A stretch of DNA of 64,000 nucleotides, from contig CP137672.1 of assembly GCA_037976565.1 (NCBI GenBank), forward strand, positions 22,592,134 through 22,656,133. Direction: 5' to 3'. This document shows positions 49,182 to 60,105 of this stretch, piece by piece. This DNA comes from Mesocentrotus franciscanus. Taxonomy: Eukaryota; Echinodermata; Echinoidea; Camarodonta; Strongylocentrotidae. The notes under the pieces were generated by a model that was not told where the DNA came from, made no database searches, and worked only from the letters and a program-made list of their open reading frames with translations. The position numbers and the translations under genes are program-made. Position 1 is the stretch's first letter, and each line of letters begins with the position of its first letter.

Positions 49182-49521
49182 CTTCCATCTGTAAGTTGAT
49201 GAATATCTGTCCCAAGGCATGGAATATCCTGGACATACTGCTGGTACCCATCGCTATCTGTACAGTTGATCAACGACCAATCAGGGTTGCAGACAGAAAT
49301 GTAGTGCGGCCTCAATCGTCCTATCATGTACTTTCCAGAGTCTGTCAGAAGCAAGGTGAATGCAGCGCCGAGGCCGAAGGATCCAATGGTGGAATAGAGA
49401 GCGATTGCCCAGGGATGGACAGAGCAACAGCACATCTTTTTCCGTTGTACGGTCGCCATGGCGACCCTTCTTCCGAGCATCTCACAAAGTACCGGTAGAG
49501 AAACCATTCACACACCACCAT
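49182..49521 (-). CDS. PLPP: PLPP exon 3: TM2-TM3 and catalytic motif C1, with a one-base frame break
   Basis: 340 bp. The acceptor is TTATTTCAG (CAG at 49524-49522) and the donor GTATTT starts at 49181. From the acceptor only phase 0 is open, and it reads [15 protein letters not shown], which aligns with the end of TM2 and the cytosolic loop (GEFYRIYYL in PLPP3 as I recall). The later part, [20 protein letters not shown] (TM3), then [11 protein letters not shown] (C1) and INCT (a likely N-glycosylation site in the C1-C2 loop), is conserved but in another frame. The shift falls between about 49475 and 49415. A run of five A (T on the plus strand, 49437-49441) is a natural place for one missing base. 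With phase 0 entry and a two-base exit the length should be 2 modulo 3, but 340 is 1 modulo 3. The cause may be an assembly error, an allele or real decay. Confidence 0.88.
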
Positions 49522-49596
49522 CTGAAATAAGAGTATAATAAGATTAATAGCAACATATTAATTGGTTACTGATATTGAAAATTAAATAGAAATCTT

Positions 49597-49790
49597 CAAT
49601 GGTAAAGGCCTTTGACTCTTTTACAGGAGGTCTTGGGTTCAATCCTTGCTTGGTGCTTACATCTTTGGACAAGAAGGTTTACCCATATCTGTCCTTCTCG
49701 AACCAGGTGTGAGAAATGGATACCTGTCAACGCTGGTCTTTTTTGCTGGGGTAATGGTAATTGCAGAAAGAGTAGTAATAATGATGTGGC
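49597..49790 (+). mobile_element. tRNA-derived SINE, plus strand
   Basis: AATGGTAAAGGCCTTTGACT (A-box region) is followed about 35 bp later by GGGTTCAATCC (B-box), then GTGCTTACATCTTTGGACAA and a CAGGTGTGAGAAATGGATAC segment. It sits 76 bp upstream of exon 3 in gene orientation. Confidence 0.65.
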
Positions 49791-50229
49791 TACCCTTGAT
49801 ATATCATTACCATTATCAGTTATTACTAATGAAAAAGAAAATAAGCTAGTTGCTGCCAATCACATTTAATTCAACCTTATATTAATAATTGAGCTGCTAC
49901 AAACAATTACTTTGATATTCTTGTAGCACAATATGTCTCTTCTTTTTTTCTACCGGAAAGGATAGTAACATCCCTGCTCTCTTTCACAAATTGTCAGCAT
50001 CATGGTAATTTTTAAGACCTTGACTCTACTTCCGTCAATGAAAACTCATGTTCAAATTGAGGATGTAGCAAATCTTTCTGCCTGGAAGTCAAGCAAGAAT
50101 GAGCCTTTGGGAACCTTCAAACTTTAACCAATATCAAAGCAACAAGGACACCTTTGTGTTTCTGTTATATAATATTAATACAAACTGTGTTTGTGATATA
50201 CCTTGGATTGTTTCATGCTGACTTGTGCA

Positions 50230-50480
50230 AACCAGGACCTAGTCTGCAAGAATAGACTCTTTTTGGGAGAGTAAATACAGTTCAATACAGCCTCAAGTCT
50301 AATCTAACTTTGTCATCTTTGACGAGCTATGGCTGTGTCAGGAGCAGCCTCTGACCTGCAGTAGACAATCTTTACATCCAGACCCTGTGTTATGTGATCT
50401 GACTGACAAGGATGCATTCTGTAAACTGAAAAGGGTTTGTGTCGGAAGACTAACCAGGATCTACCTACCAGGTTGTATGA
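50230..50480 (+). repeat. Dispersed repeat pair, copy 1
   Basis: AGTCTGCAAGAATAGACTCT, GGCTGTGTCAGGAGCAGC and AAGGGTTTGTG recur in the same order at 54525-54745. Confidence 0.5.
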
Positions 50481-50883
50481 CCCAACAGGAGGAACGACCT
50501 CATAAGGTCACCTGTACAACAATCAGTCCACAAGTGATCCAGACCTATGATTTATACCAATCAGGTCCAAGACTTGATTTGAAGGGTTCCCTAGAGGGCC
50601 CAAGGTCAGTAACCTGCTGGTTCTAGCTAGCAGTATCTAATCTGCCCCATTCACACAAACAACAGAGTGACCCATACGAGCAATTACGAAGATGTTCTTT
50701 TTAGCCTGTATACTGTTCTAATTTCATTTAACATCTTTACAAAACCCACCTTGGAAACCATTGTGCCACTGGACTACATCCTATAAGCAGCCTTACTCAT
50801 TGAGGTACCTTCGGGACAGTGGATTACTTTCTATAGCACACTCTACATGCAGTGGTTGTGCATTCACACTTTCTTAAGGTCCA

Positions 50884-51459
50884 TTGAGAGGCAGAAGGGT
50901 GTTAAGTCACATCATCTGTTCAGAGCCAGAAGGGTGTTAACTCTTATGTTAAAGTGATAGGCCTATGAGTCAACGCCCTTCTGGCTCCAGACAGACGATA
51001 TGATTTTACATGGTGCTAAACACCCTTCTCGCTATAGTATCAGCAGATGATAGAAGCACTTGTATTGATGGCAAACCTATTAAGACCACTCATATTTTCC
51101 AAATAAATAGGCCTATATGCTCCTTCCTGATGTGATTTGGTACTGATGGGAAAAAATCTTCCTCCTACAGTAAATTAAACCCTACGACAGATCATCTAAT
51201 GAGAGCCAGGAGCTCATTCACCCATATCCTCTGACATCACATTAACACCACTCTGGCTCTCAAAAAATGATACCTCTGCTATTTTCCAAGTGAAATAGGC
51301 CTATATGCTCCTCCCTGGAGTGATTTTGTTCTGACGAAGCAGGACCTTCCTTCCATATTAACCCTTGTGAGGACAGATCATCAGCTGACAACCAAAAGGC
51401 CATTCACCCATAATCCCTTAACATGACACCAACGCCCTTATGGCTCTCAACAGATGGAT
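50884..51459. repeat. GAGCCAGAAGGGC hairpin family, cluster B (tandem)
   Basis: Full hairpins at 50911-51000, 51190-51272 and 51375-51459, plus single arms at 50884-50905 and 51010-51050. In 50911-51000 the arms GAGCCAGAAGGGTGTTAAC and TCAACGCCCTTCTGGCTC pair almost fully. The last two hairpins are part of a ~180-bp tandem unit that also carries AAATAGGCCTATATGCTCC. Confidence 0.75.
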
Positions 51460-52280
51460 ACCTCAGATCACCAGGAAGCTTTCCCTTTATTGGGTGGTTT
51501 CCCACATAAACATGAAATCTGGTATATTTGTGGATCCTTGGAATAATAAGGGCAGAGACATGCCATAGAGAAGTAACCAGAGATGTCTAATACACATGAC
51601 AAACAGAGCAAATTGGCCAAGGCAGCTTGTCTGAAAATCCCCACAATCCATGCCTGGGCACGCACAAGGAAATACACAAAGTAACTACGCAAATACTACA
51701 AGAAAACTTACCGGTAAATAAAATGGACAATTTGCAACAAGATCCTATGTACAGTTAACCCGTACATTATTCAAACTGTTGTAAATTTGAGCTTTTGTGT
51801 TATTTGTAACTCAAGAATGAAAAGTGGACTGGTTAAATTAGGGCCATTGTTGAATTCTTTTAGATGTATTAAAGCTTTTATAAGTCACGTTCTCAAGAAA
51901 CATAAATCGGGACAAATCAAGTTAAGTCAGATACCGAACATTCCATCTCTATTCATCGGAAGAAAATCACAGCATACACAAAGAAGAAAAGGTTTCAAAT
52001 ATTTGCATTATATGAACTAATCAAAGAACATGGCTGTTGTAGTGTTGTCTACATATCAAATTCACAACTAGGTAGATGCAGGTAGGCTGGTGATAAAGAC
52101 CCTCCTTTTCCTTTTCCTATCTAACAAATCTGTAAACAGTCATCTCTATACTGCCACTCCCTACCCAGGAGAAGAGGAGACCCTCTCCACAGCAATGTAA
52201 TGTTACACAAAATGGGGCCTTAACTATCATGATGACATCATAAAGAAGATCGAGAATTCACAGTAACGTTTCTTAAAGAA

Positions 52281-52472
52281 CAATCTGTGCGTTGGCTTCA
52301 GAGACAATAAAAACTTCAACCTTAATCAATGCATTATTTACCCTAATAATGTGTATCATAGTCCATTTCTTTTTATAAAAACCCAGTCTGTGCATTGGCT
52401 TCAGAGACATTAAAAACTTCAACCTTAATCAAGGCATCATTCACCCAAATAATGTGTATCATACTTAGTTAA
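52281..52472 (+). repeat. Tandem duplication, ~106-bp unit
   Basis: CTGTGC(G/A)TTGGCTTCAGAGACA ... AAAACTTCAACCTTAATCAA ... AATAATGTGTATCATA occurs twice. Confidence 0.9.
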
Positions 52473-52851
52473 TTTAACAGTAAGATTTGTGTGCACCCTT
52501 ATTTTTGTTTAGCTATGTTCAGTAATCAGAATTTCATTTCAGTAAGGCTTATAAACACCAATGAAGTAGAATTTAAGTCATCATGGATTAGATTAACAAA
52601 GTGAACACTTCTTTATTTTGAAACCCTGGTTGAACATAGTGGACGAAAGTGAAAACCTGAATCTCGCCTCTAAAGGGCAACTAACTCAAATAAGGACAAT
52701 TAGCTCTGAATGCAATTAAAGTTCAATACAGCTGTGCCAGTTTCAGAAACCACATGACCTTACATGGAGATACAGATCATCCAAGATTTCCTTTGGTTCG
52801 TGATGGGCATCTGTACAAAGCCTGCAAAGTTCTCTGGATCTTGGTAACAGT

Positions 52852-53190
52852 AGTAAGGTTCACACGACAGTCCATTAACTTGAAGTTAAAGTTTTAATTA
52901 TAAACTTTTAAACTATCTTGTAGTTAGGAACTGTGTGGACGCACTCTTGGTTACAAACCACGTCAGATCTTAAGGTTAGTGCAGTAACTACAAGCAGGGG
53001 GGTCCTCACTCAAAGAGCCAGCTTGTGGTTTAAATAAATGCTTTCCCCTAGTTAAAAAACTTTAAATACTCATTGTTTCGGTCCTGTGTGAACCCTCCTC
53101 CTTGTTAGTGGATCGTTGTTTATAACTTTGATATTTCACTAACTTAAAACTCGACACTCGACAGGGCCCGTGTGAACATAGCCAGTGATT
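52852..53190. mobile_element. TIR element with GTTCACACGA ends, copy 2
   Basis: Left GTAAGGTTCACACGACAGTC, right GGGCCCGTGTGAACATAGC. The interior matches 9144-9520 (ATCTTGTAGTTAGGAACTGT and TTTCGGTCCTGTGTGAACC). Confidence 0.7.
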
Positions 53191-53360
53191 CCATCGATTA
53201 CTGCACCCCACCTTACAAATCTTCTGACCTTGTATGTGGGTTAACTAGCCACATCCACGATCATAATTCATGCTTTTTACAAGTAACCGCTTCCTCAGCC
53301 ATAAACAAAAGACCTCTCTAATGGCGGAGAATAAATCCTTTATATTGGGGTCTAATGCTG

Positions 53361-53793
53361 CGTTCAGACTATCAGCATTCATTGTATAGCTATAAGAGTC
53401 TCGCATACATGTAGATATTCATGTACGCTAAATAAATATATTTTCCCCTAGTCTGAACGTTGTATAAAGAAATCTATAATGAAACATCGTATAGCAAACT
53501 AGCACTGTTTGAGGATCGCTTTGAAGGAAAACTCAATAAAGAATCAGGGTCTCCCTCTAGTCTGAACGTCATCTGGTACAAAAATCATACAAAAATCGTG
53601 TAACTGGGCAAGGCTGATCATGAGTGCGCACTAATGTTTGGCTTGCTGTCATGTCAACTGACCTCATCAAAATTGGTTTCTTTATACAACGTTCTCTATA
53701 CGATATTGTCTGTACACTCCTTTTGCTACACTATGATTCTATGTTCCATGTTTCTCTATACGAGTTTCATATAAATAACCTATAGTCTGAATA
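53361..53793. mobile_element. Long element with GTTCAGACTA ends
   Basis: CGTTCAGACTAT at the left and ATAGTCTGAAT at the right. Inner CTAGTCTGAACGTTGTATAA and TTATACAACGTTCT are also inverted. Confidence 0.6.
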
Positions 53794-53940
53794 TGGTGAC
53801 ATATACACATGTTTTTACCCAACAGCATGACACAGCTTTTCAACTTTGCATCTGGATATCTGGTGTGACATTAGAAGGCTTACAGTATGTCAAGGATCGA
53901 TTAGTGGGGATGGAGCTTTAACCTTTGTAATCTTTAGTTC

Positions 53941-54240
53941 CAGGGAGGTGTTTCACAAAGACTAAGATCGACTTTAAGTTGGACTTATGTATAGCAGGCC
54001 GTTCATACCATTGTTTGCTCTCATCATTCACTGGCATTGGTACGTCTCTCAAGGGACGTACAAATCATGGTAAAAAATCTACAGAATTTACATTTTTTGA
54101 TAATTCATTATTGAATGAAAAAATATTATCTGAAGATCATAATGACAACTTAATGGTGAGAGCAAACAATGGCATGAACGGCCTGCCATATTTAATTCCA
54201 ACTTAAAGTCGATCTTAGTCTTTGTGAAACAGCCCCCAGG
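53941..54240. mobile_element. Foldback MITE with TGTTTCACAAAG ends, copy 2
   Basis: Arms of about 90-100 bp: GTGTTTCACAAAGACTAAGA and its inverse TCTTAGTCTTTGTGAAACAG, with GCAGGCCGTTCAT and ATGAACGGCCTGCCAT further in. Confidence 0.85.
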
Positions 54241-54497
54241 TTAATTCTTCTCTCTGTGTGTTTAAATTTCTCTCAACACCTTCACATGCCTTCACCTTTT
54301 GAAGTTTCGTGAACTTGCATTTCCTCACGTATTGCTGAGTTTGCATTGAGTTTTGTTGATGTTTTTTTAACATGAAAATGCTGTCATAACCTTCCAATTT
54401 TGCAAGGAATGCACTTGGCTTCCTGACATATATTATGTACTTTCTTTATAAATTACCAAAGCAAAGAACAATATTTTTTTAATGTCAGATATTTGTC

Positions 54498-54535
54498 ATT
54501 GTCTGCTAGTAGTCAGAAGGGGGGTTAGACTTGTC
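54498..54535. repeat. GAGCCAGAAGGGC hairpin family, single arm
   Basis: TTGTCTGCTAGTAGTCAGAA then GGGGGG; it corresponds to the left arm. Another isolated arm, in the opposite sense, is at 55007-55030 (CCTAACGCCCTTCTGG). Confidence 0.45.
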
Positions 54536-54745
54536 TGCAAGCACAGACTCTCATTTGACACTTTTCTACTATTCCTAAAGCTTTGAGCAGAGCCTACATC
54601 TGCCAGTTTCTGGCTGTGTCAGGAGCAGCTTAGGAACTGTACAGAGCTTATTGTAGTCTCATTTTGCAGACACTGTTCTGCACAACGGCTGGCAAGGGTT
54701 TGTGCCTGCAAACTATGTTTAGACTGTGCCTAGCTCACATGCTCA
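54525..54745 (+). repeat. Dispersed repeat pair, copy 2
   Basis: Matches 50230-50480: TCTGCAAGCACAGACTCT, GGCTGTGTCAGGAGCAGC, AAGGGTTTGTGCC. Confidence 0.5.
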
Positions 54746-54829
54746 AGTAATAACTGCTCTGCGATCAAATTCTAAGACAATATGGAGCTATGTTCTTACA
54801 CAGAACAAATGACTTCTCAACTTCCATAC

Positions 54830-54960
54830 TTCCTAACTATAACCTTAGACCAAGCTTTAAAGTTAACCCAATTGCAACCCATCTCTAACCCTATCTCTGT
54901 TTAAATAAAGCCCAGAGCAAATGTCAATAGCCAGGGGAACACATATTGGATCACCATAAA
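54830..54960. repeat. Element with CCCTAA-like core, copy 2
   Basis: CAATTGCAACCCATCTCTAA, then AAAGCCCAGAGCAAATGTCA. It is a truncated relative of 60930-61135. Confidence 0.4.
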
Positions 54961-55421
54961 GCATATAATAGGCCAAAGCCTATACCGGTATTTCTTTCAT
55001 GAACTTCCTAACGCCCTTCTGGTTTATGGTCAAGGACAGACTCATTTCAATGCATCCCCTCCTTTTTTTAACATCTCCTTCTCACTCTCAAATCTCACTT
55101 CATAACAAAACCAACATTTCTTCCCTTTTGTTTCCAGTCTTTGAGCTGTCATTCCTACCTGGGACATGTGGCAAGGTCCATGTTCATATTTTGTGTAGTA
55201 CAATCGAGAACTCTGTCAAAACTCCTTGGTACAAATAGGTCAGTTCACAGGGCGTGCAAGATGCTTTTCCTATTTGTCAATGAAGTTGATGTAATGGGAT
55301 CCACATATGGAATGGGTTTCTAAATATAGGCCATTAAACACCTATGAAAATACACCCAGCGTAGACTACATCATATTATCATAAAGATCAAATAAATTGT
55401 GATTTATTGCTTAACGGATTG

Positions 55422-55512
55422 AATAATTGATTGATTGATTGATCGATTCATTGATCGATTGCAAAAATTATTAAATAATCAATTGATTCATTGATTCATT
55501 GATCGATTGATA
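55422..55512. repeat. ATTGATTG/ATTGATCG simple repeat
   Basis: An array of ATTGATTG, ATTGATCG and ATTCATTG units interrupted at 55460-55478. Confidence 0.9.
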
Positions 55513-55748
55513 ATTAATTGACTGTCTATTATGGAAACAATTTTGTTGTGTATGTACACTGTAGTACGTGTGTAGGTAAAGCCAGGTCATATTTATTGGA
55601 ATGATGTAATCACCTTCAGCAGAATAAATAAAGACTTCTGTAGTGTTCAATCCATGCAATCGCAATGGCCGATGAACTGTCAATTTGGAAACAATTTCAG
55701 TCACTTTGTAATAAAGATAATGTCCAATAAAAAAAAAAACTCTTAAAT

Positions 55749-55830
55749 ATTGTCTGTTCAGCGCCAGAAGGGCATCAACTCTGGGTAAGAGTAGGAGTTA
55801 CACCCTTCTGGCTCTTAGAAGATGATCATG
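55749..55830. repeat. GAGCCAGAAGGGC hairpin family, full hairpin
   Basis: Left GCGCCAGAAGGGCATCAACT, right GGAGTTACACCCTTCTGGCT, ending CTTAGAAGATGATC. Confidence 0.7.
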
Positions 55831-57155
55831 TTTTTTGTTTATTCTTTTCAAGTCTCCCTATGAATAATACTTTAAAATATCATTTGCAGGTGGTTCAAAT
55901 ACATATCTAGCTCTGACATTCTGGCGTGATAAAACAAGTATTTCAAACTGGCACATTTTATATCTGGGTTATCAAATCACTTGAGCAAATACTGTAGCCT
56001 ATTTCTTGAATTTAAGACCATCCACTTATCTTGTAGAACAGTAGAGAGACCTGTGATTTTAACTTACTTTTCCTCCACAGCATACCTTGGTTTTCCCCTG
56101 AGGCAAATGGATTTAAGTGATCTCCCCACCCCTAGAAAGTACACCACAAGTTCCCCCGCCTCTATGACCCTGTTTGGTCCACCGCGCCCCAAAAAGAGTC
56201 CTCTGGTAGATTGCACAACCCGACTGCAGGTGTGGTGTGCCAGTGGACCGCACAGGTGTGTGCCATGGTTTGCACTACAATCAGGCCTGACTGCAATAGC
56301 GCGACCCACAGTCCACCCTTGTAATGAGAACAGGGTCTATAAGTACCAGGTGTGCGGCAACAAATGCTACTTGCAGAAATGTTAATTGATACGTGGGCTC
56401 ATGGTACCGCAATTGAACCTGACAGTCAATTGAACCTGACAGTCAACCAAGTTTCACTCTGCAGAGTTTGGACAAGTAATGGGGGTGTGACATTTCCAAA
56501 CAAAAATAAATCTGATCCAATTACTTACTTAGTGGGAGTGCAGATGATAGGCCTTGAATGTTGCCAAAAACTAGGAATGGCTTAAGCAGAACTTCCATAG
56601 TAAATATAAACATGGGCCTACAACACAAAACCTACGCCTACAAACCTACAAATTAGCTACTTGATTTGGGTGTAGCTTTTAACTCTCAGTCTCCTTTTGA
56701 AATCTTTGTTTTGATATTCATTCAGCTATCTCTCTATTCATTTTTTTAATCTCCCTCCTTCCCTCAAAAAAAAGGAAAGACTGAAACTTTCTTCTTTCTT
56801 TCCCTTCTGTTTTCTTTTTTTATTTCCAAAATCTCTCTATCAGTGTTTCTTTACTATAAACCTCCTGTCAATTCCTTAACCTTTGCTTCATATGCCTCAT
56901 CACCAGTATTATTTTGTGGTTTAAATCCTAACCTTCACAACATGAAACTTCCTCATTGTGTTTAATAGTGACAGCCATTTTTGAGGCAACAGCCCTTAAG
57001 GCTTAACAAATTGCAAAATTCAATGTTGTAAATTCATTATATCATGCTATGAAACTTCAAAAATCCCAATCACTCAAATCAACAACAAAAAATAAAAGGG
57101 TTGAAATTTTCCTACTTTTGCAATAACCATTTCCTATTGCTTGACTGAATGTTAA

Positions 57156-57238
57156 TTGTCTGTAGAGAGCCAAAAGGGTTTTTAAATCCTATCCTTTTGC
57201 AGAGTTTACACTTTTCTGTTTCTCAAGAGACGATAATA
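57156..57238. repeat. GAGCCAGAAGGGC hairpin family, decayed
   Basis: Left TGTAGAGAGCCAAAAGGGTT; the right side AGAGTTTACACTTTTCTGTT then CTCAAGAGACGATAAT is degraded. Confidence 0.5.
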
Positions 57239-57637
57239 GGAGATCGCATGTTCACAAATCCTTTCAACATCCATTCCTCTCTTGTCCTGACCATGGTAAT
57301 TATATCCATGTCCAGACTAAACCAGATCGAGCACATCAGTATCCCTACCAATTAAGAACTTGTCTCAGGAGAGTTTGCTCGCCTTGTCATTGTCCGGTTT
57401 ATTTTGAAAGTGCAATGTATCGTTGTCATGACACCACTCAATTTGTGGTTTTTATGCTTCATCTTTAATCTCATCCGTCACACTAGATAACTCTTCATCA
57501 ATTTACAATTTTACACCCTGTTCCCTCTGAGAGGCCAAGAGACTCCATGCTTGTAGCTCCATAACAAGACCCAATCCCACAACATCCATTCATAAACCAT
57601 CCCTCATTTGCTTTCACTTTATTACCCCCTGCTAAAC

Positions 57638-57853
57638 ATCCTCTGAGAGTCAGAGGGGCATTAACTAATACCTTGTTACTTAGAATTAACAGCCATCTTG
57701 CTCTAAGAAGACAATATCACCTTCCTTACATCCCTGTCATAAAAAATGCATTTACCCCTGCCAAACACCACATGCTGAGAGTCAGAGGGGCGTTAATGAA
57801 AAGCTCCTTCCCTAGAGTTAGCGCCCTTATGGCTCTAAGAAGATGCTATCATC
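57638..57853. repeat. GAGCCAGAAGGGC hairpin family, tandem pair (132-bp period)
   Basis: Two hairpins (57638-57718 and 57772-57853). Each begins GAGAGTCAGAGGGGC(A/G)TTAA and ends GCTCTAAGAAGA, separated by a shared CATAAAAA(A)TG(C/A)ATTTACC spacer. Confidence 0.7.
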
Positions 57854-58248
57854 TTGCATCCCCATCATAAAAATGAATTTACCACGTGCCTCTTGTCCAC
57901 GCTTACTCACGGTGCTTGGTGTCATAAGCATCACTTCCAATTAAGCCTTTCGCTTCACTGATGACTGAAGATGCGTCCATTCTGTCATTTTTGTATAATA
58001 TGCTGCTACCATCAAAATGAGGTTTTCTGCTTCGATTCATAACATCTACTCAACCATGTCCTCAAAAACTTCTCACCTCCGAACTATGCCCTTATGATGA
58101 TTATAAAAATTTTAAAATGCTATATGGAGAAAGTCGGCCTACCACCTAATTCCCCAGCTAACTTTTGCTAGTGGCTACATGCATGTTTTAAAACCTGGCC
58201 CAATCCATTTCTTTACAGCTTTTCTAACACCTGCTTTTAGTTCTTGAT

Positions 58249-58999
58249 TGCTCCCATCTTGAAACTGGTCTTTTCCATCATTATCTTCCCTCCTCAAACC
58301 TAAACAGTTCAAGTTGGGACAACAGAAACTACAACTCCCTGGCCTCCTGGCCCTCCACTACAGTATCTAGACTGCACCTGTCTTGAAGGGGTCTTTTTTT
58401 CGGTGACCATCTTTCCCCCATCCTATCTAAGCAGATCAGGTGGCTATTAAAAGAAAACAAACATCCTGAAGAGCGAGTACCTTCCTGCCGCTCCACCCAT
58501 CTTTCTGCATTGCTTCCATCTTGAAGCAGATCTTTCTGGTATTTTCCCTCTACCTGGGAAGTTCAAGTAGCTATAAAAGAAACCCTCTAACTCCTCAAGA
58601 GTAGGACTGGTCTAAACATTTCCTACCCCCACCAGTGTTTCAGCATCGCTTCCAAGCCAAGGGGTCTTTCTTGAGACATTCTTACCTCCCTTCTACCAAA
58701 GAAGTTAAGGTAGCTATACTACAAATCCCCAAGGTTCCTAAAGAGGTAATATGTCCTACCCCTCTACCCAAGTGCTTCTGGATTGCTCCCATTTCATTAG
58801 AGGTCAGTTTCAATAAAATCATTCATCCTCCTAACCTAAAGGCTAATCAGTTAAAGTTGCTGTAAAAGAAACCACATCTCGTTGAGAGCAAACTTCCTGG
58901 CTTAAATTGCACCCATCTTGAAGGGGTCTATTTTTTAAAACTATGTTCCCTTCCTTTTCCTAAACAGATTACTACAAAGACTTTAAAAAAACTCCACAT
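58249..58999 (+). repeat. Ancient tandem array, six units of ~120-140 bp
   Basis: Units start near 58252, 58368, 58508, 58645, 58780 and 58905. Each has TTGC(T/A)CCCATCTTGAA followed by GGGGTC, a CCTTCCC-type stretch, a CCTAAACAG(A)TT motif and GCTATAAAAGAAACC. Units are strongly diverged. A further partial unit may lie at 59510-59560. Confidence 0.65.
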
Positions 59000-59009
59000 G
59001 ACTGACAAG

Positions 59010-59446
59010 GGGTGCGTTTATCGGGTCTTGCCATCAGATATGTACATATCGAACCCCACTATCGAACCCCACTATCGAACCCCACTATACGAACGTGATT
59101 CTCGGGATGTCGCGTTTATCGTCTCTTCACGATTCAAAATAAAGGCCTTGTCTCTGCCCAGCTGCTTTGCGCCGTTTGACCTTGGAGCGGATTAGCCTGG
59201 GAAGGTCCATAGAGCTATATGGGAAGGTCCGATTTGTATGTGGGGTTCAAAACAGCTTTGCGTTTATCGTGTCTCAGAAACGTGATTCTGGCTGTATGTC
59301 ACATTCAAACGCACCTTTTTCGGCGTTACAATATGCCCATATCTAAAGACGTTTGAAATAGGGCTTTGCGTTTATCGCCTTAAAAATTTGCCTGAAAGAC
59401 GTTTGAAAACGCTGATTCTAGGCAAAAATTTGGTCGATAAACGCGA
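59010..59446 (-). mobile_element. ~435-bp element with iterated CGATAAACGC motifs, copy 2
   Basis: Inverted relative to 46639-47042. Starts GGTGCGTTTATCGGG and ends near GGTCGATAAACGCGACC. A CGAACCCCACTAT motif is triplicated at 59050-59090, where copy 1 has one. Confidence 0.75.
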
Positions 59447-59594
59447 CCAAGAACATATAACTCTCCATCCCTCAATCAATGTGAGTGACTTCCTGAGTGA
59501 CTTCCAGACTGCTCCAATCTTGTAGGAATCCTTCTTTAGTTACCATCCTCCCTCCTCCTCCTTTCACTCCATGCATCATTCATCTATTAGTATC

Positions 59595-60105
59595 ACTTCT
59601 AATAAAGACACCCATCAATTCCAGATCTCCCCTTTCATATATCTATCCATTAAGGAACCCGATAACCCACTCATCAGACAGTAGCACCCATTGACTGAGT
59701 AATGACCCTGGAAGTCCAAGGCCTACTTGTAAGGCACGCTTCTCTGTTCACACTCTTCACCATTAATGGATTATGGTCCTCACTTGCTCAAGTGACATTA
59801 GATATGGGCTGTATCATGTATGGGCTATATTGTGGAATTTTCCGGTTTTACAGTATATTTAGTCAAAGATATAGATTAGATACATGATTATGACACTTCT
59901 AATTAAGAGACCAATCAATTCTAGTTCTCCCCTTTCATAACTAAACCATAGAGGAACCCAATATCTCCCTCATCAGACAGTAGCTCCCATTGACTGAGTA
60001 ATGACCCTGGAAGTCCGAGGCCTACTTGTGTTAAAGGCAAGCTAGACAGTTCACACTCCACCCAATTCATAAATGGTGATCCCACATTCGCTTGAATCCC
60101 TATTT
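59595..60105 (+). repeat. Tandem duplication, ~300-bp period
   Basis: 59598-59790 and 59894-60105 share CACTTCTAAT(T/A)AAG, TCTCCCCTTTCATA, CATCAGACAGTAGC and TTGACTGAGTAATGACCCTG, then AGGCCTACTTGT. Confidence 0.85.

Noticed and set aside
49415..49510. Alternative internal acceptor (TGTGAG) that would avoid the exon 3 frame break
   Set aside because: It would discard the end of TM2 that matches the family and lacks a pyrimidine tract. The TTATTTCAG acceptor at 49522 is far better.
55981..56385. 134-codon open frame, plus strand, in a somewhat G+C-richer patch
   Set aside because: No recognisable motif, splice context or start context; the opposite strand is also open there. Not supported as coding.
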